A stretch of DNA of 43,260 bases, taken from the NCBI RefSeq assembly GCF_013035315.1, contig NZ_WQHP01000015.1, positions 1-43,260 on the forward strand, given 5' to 3'. This DNA is from Ruegeria arenilitoris. GTDB taxonomy: Bacteria > Pseudomonadota > Alphaproteobacteria > Rhodobacterales > Rhodobacteraceae. Of the stretch, positions 42,611-43,260 are shown piece after piece; within the stretch, counting starts at the first letter, position 1, and the number at the start of each line of letters is the position of its first letter. The notes under the pieces were generated by a model. It did not search any database. It saw nothing but the letters and a program-made list of their open reading frames with translations, and had not been told where the DNA came from. Position numbers and translations under genes: made by a program.

Positions 42611-43260
42611 TCAATTGCACTGATCATACCTGTAGTCCCCATATTCAAGCCAGTTTGCCGAGCCTTCGCTAAAAATCAGAAATTCGGACCTGTCTTCACC
42701 AAGAAGGGCGATGACAAATCCGGCCGGTGGCTTAGAGTTTCCGAAGTAGCTGTAGGCTGTCATGGCTCTGATCAACTCGCCGTTAACCGTTACTCGCGCG
42801 TCCCACTCTCCGTCCGGGTTGTCCAAAATTACGGGTTCGATCACGCGCTCTATCGCTCCGCCACCACAATAGGCGATGCCTTCGGGGGGTTCGTAGGAGG
42901 CCTCTTGGCTAGGATCTGAGTCGCATGCGGAACTAAGGGACCGAATTGCCGCGCTGGAACCCTTCAAGTCAAAGATTCCGTAGCTGACATCTTGATCAAT
43001 CATCGACAGATTAACCGATGCATTGGCCGCAAGCTGGTCCAGTACAAAACCATAGTCCTCCTGACTATTGAAACTGATCTCGACGGGATAGTTGTCGACG
43101 GTCTGCACGGCAGCGTTTTCTGCGCCAACCTGAAATGCCCCAACTTCGGTGGTGCCGTTCTTCAAAAAACGAATGGAAAGCCCTTGCTTCTGCACAATGT
43201 CCTGGCTGTCCTCGTATCCAGCCGGAGCAAAGCGGATACGGTCACACTGAAGTTCCAGTG
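42611..43260 (-). CDS. Partial protein of unknown function, running off the right edge
   Basis: This frame is open from its stop at 42611 to the window edge, about 215 residues, so its N-terminus lies beyond the sequence. The GTG at 43195 could start it, but sequence before it (FAPAGYEDSQDIV) continues the same style, so it is more likely internal. The visible part is acidic, with IRSLSSACDSDP, IAYCGGGAIERV and a C-terminal YGDYRYDQCN, including paired cysteines. It may be another secreted protein of the same group, but no signal is visible here. Confidence 0.6.
   Translation of the reverse strand, partial: LELQCDRIRFAPAGYEDSQDIVQKQGLSIRFLKNGTTEVGAFQVGAENAAVQTVDNYPVEISFNSQEDYGFVLDQLAANASVNLSMIDQDVSYGIFDLKGSSAAIRSLSSACDSDPSQEASYEPPEGIAYCGGGAIERVIEPVILDNPDGEWDARVTVNGELIRAMTAYSYFGNSKPPAGFVIALLGEDRSEFLIFSEGSANWLEYGDYRYDQCN

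Noticed and set aside
1..43260. CRISPR arrays, insertion sequences and prophage
   Set aside because: No regularly spaced repeats, transposase, integrase or phage structural genes were seen on either strand.

Overview
The window looks like chromosomal DNA of a marine Roseobacter-group alphaproteobacterium (Rhodobacterales). This rests on gene content and general sequence character: GC-rich, tightly packed genes, a DinB with an N-terminal CxxC/CxxC extension, a one-cysteine L36, TctABC-type and FutA-type uptake systems, many Tat substrates, and FNR-type boxes. No phylogenetic search was possible. I see no insertion sequence, integrase, phage gene or CRISPR array.

Layout. 0.2-1.7 kb: msrPQ, periplasmic methionine-sulfoxide repair. 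2.0-3.3 kb: a small lipoprotein behind a perfect FNR-type box, then a Tat-exported cyclase-family hydrolase with an unusually structured 5' leader. 3.4-12.6 kb: core genes (clpB with a heat-shock-type promoter, a lipoprotein, pyrF, a Nudix hydrolase, dinB, an N-formylglutamate amidohydrolase, tRNA-Val, L36), then a zinc-starvation operon of a COG0523/ZigA GTPase and a frameshifted DUF1826 gene. A Zur-like palindrome fills the 17-bp promoter spacer of that operon. 12.9-15.4 kb: an iron-binding protein behind two operator-like repeats, an outer-membrane barrel and a small orphan. 15.4-19.4 kb: a LysR regulator divergent from a five-gene operon (alpha/beta hydrolase, three SnoaL-like proteins, flavodoxin-fold oxidoreductase). 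19.5-25.5 kb: an adenylate cyclase, a secreted beta-propeller, a large Tat amidohydrolase and a membrane-anchored phospholipase D protein. 25.6-27.4 kb: a probable metal module (His-rich protein, HupE/UreJ membrane protein, membrane-anchored GOLD-like protein).

27.5-36.8 kb is the most coherent accessory unit: a ten-gene divergon. Seven overlapping or closely spaced genes read leftward (TctC, TctB, TctA, ABM-domain protein, metallo-beta-lactamase hydrolase, OtnK-like kinase, OtnC-like decarboxylase). Three overlapping genes read rightward (isopropylmalate/tartrate-type dehydrogenase, Gfo/Idh/MocA oxidoreductase, GntR regulator). It has the last two steps of tetronate (C4 sugar acid) catabolism but lacks the usual LtnD/DenD dehydrogenase and OtnI isomerase. 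Other enzyme families are present in their place, which suggests a variant or undescribed sugar-acid route.

37.0-43.3 kb: a Tat nitroreductase-like protein and its MarR regulator behind two tandem 18-bp operators, a decayed 3' remnant of a beta-propeller gene next to a second phospholipase D paralogue, TspO and a CIA30-domain lipoprotein, and small secreted proteins, the last running off the right edge.
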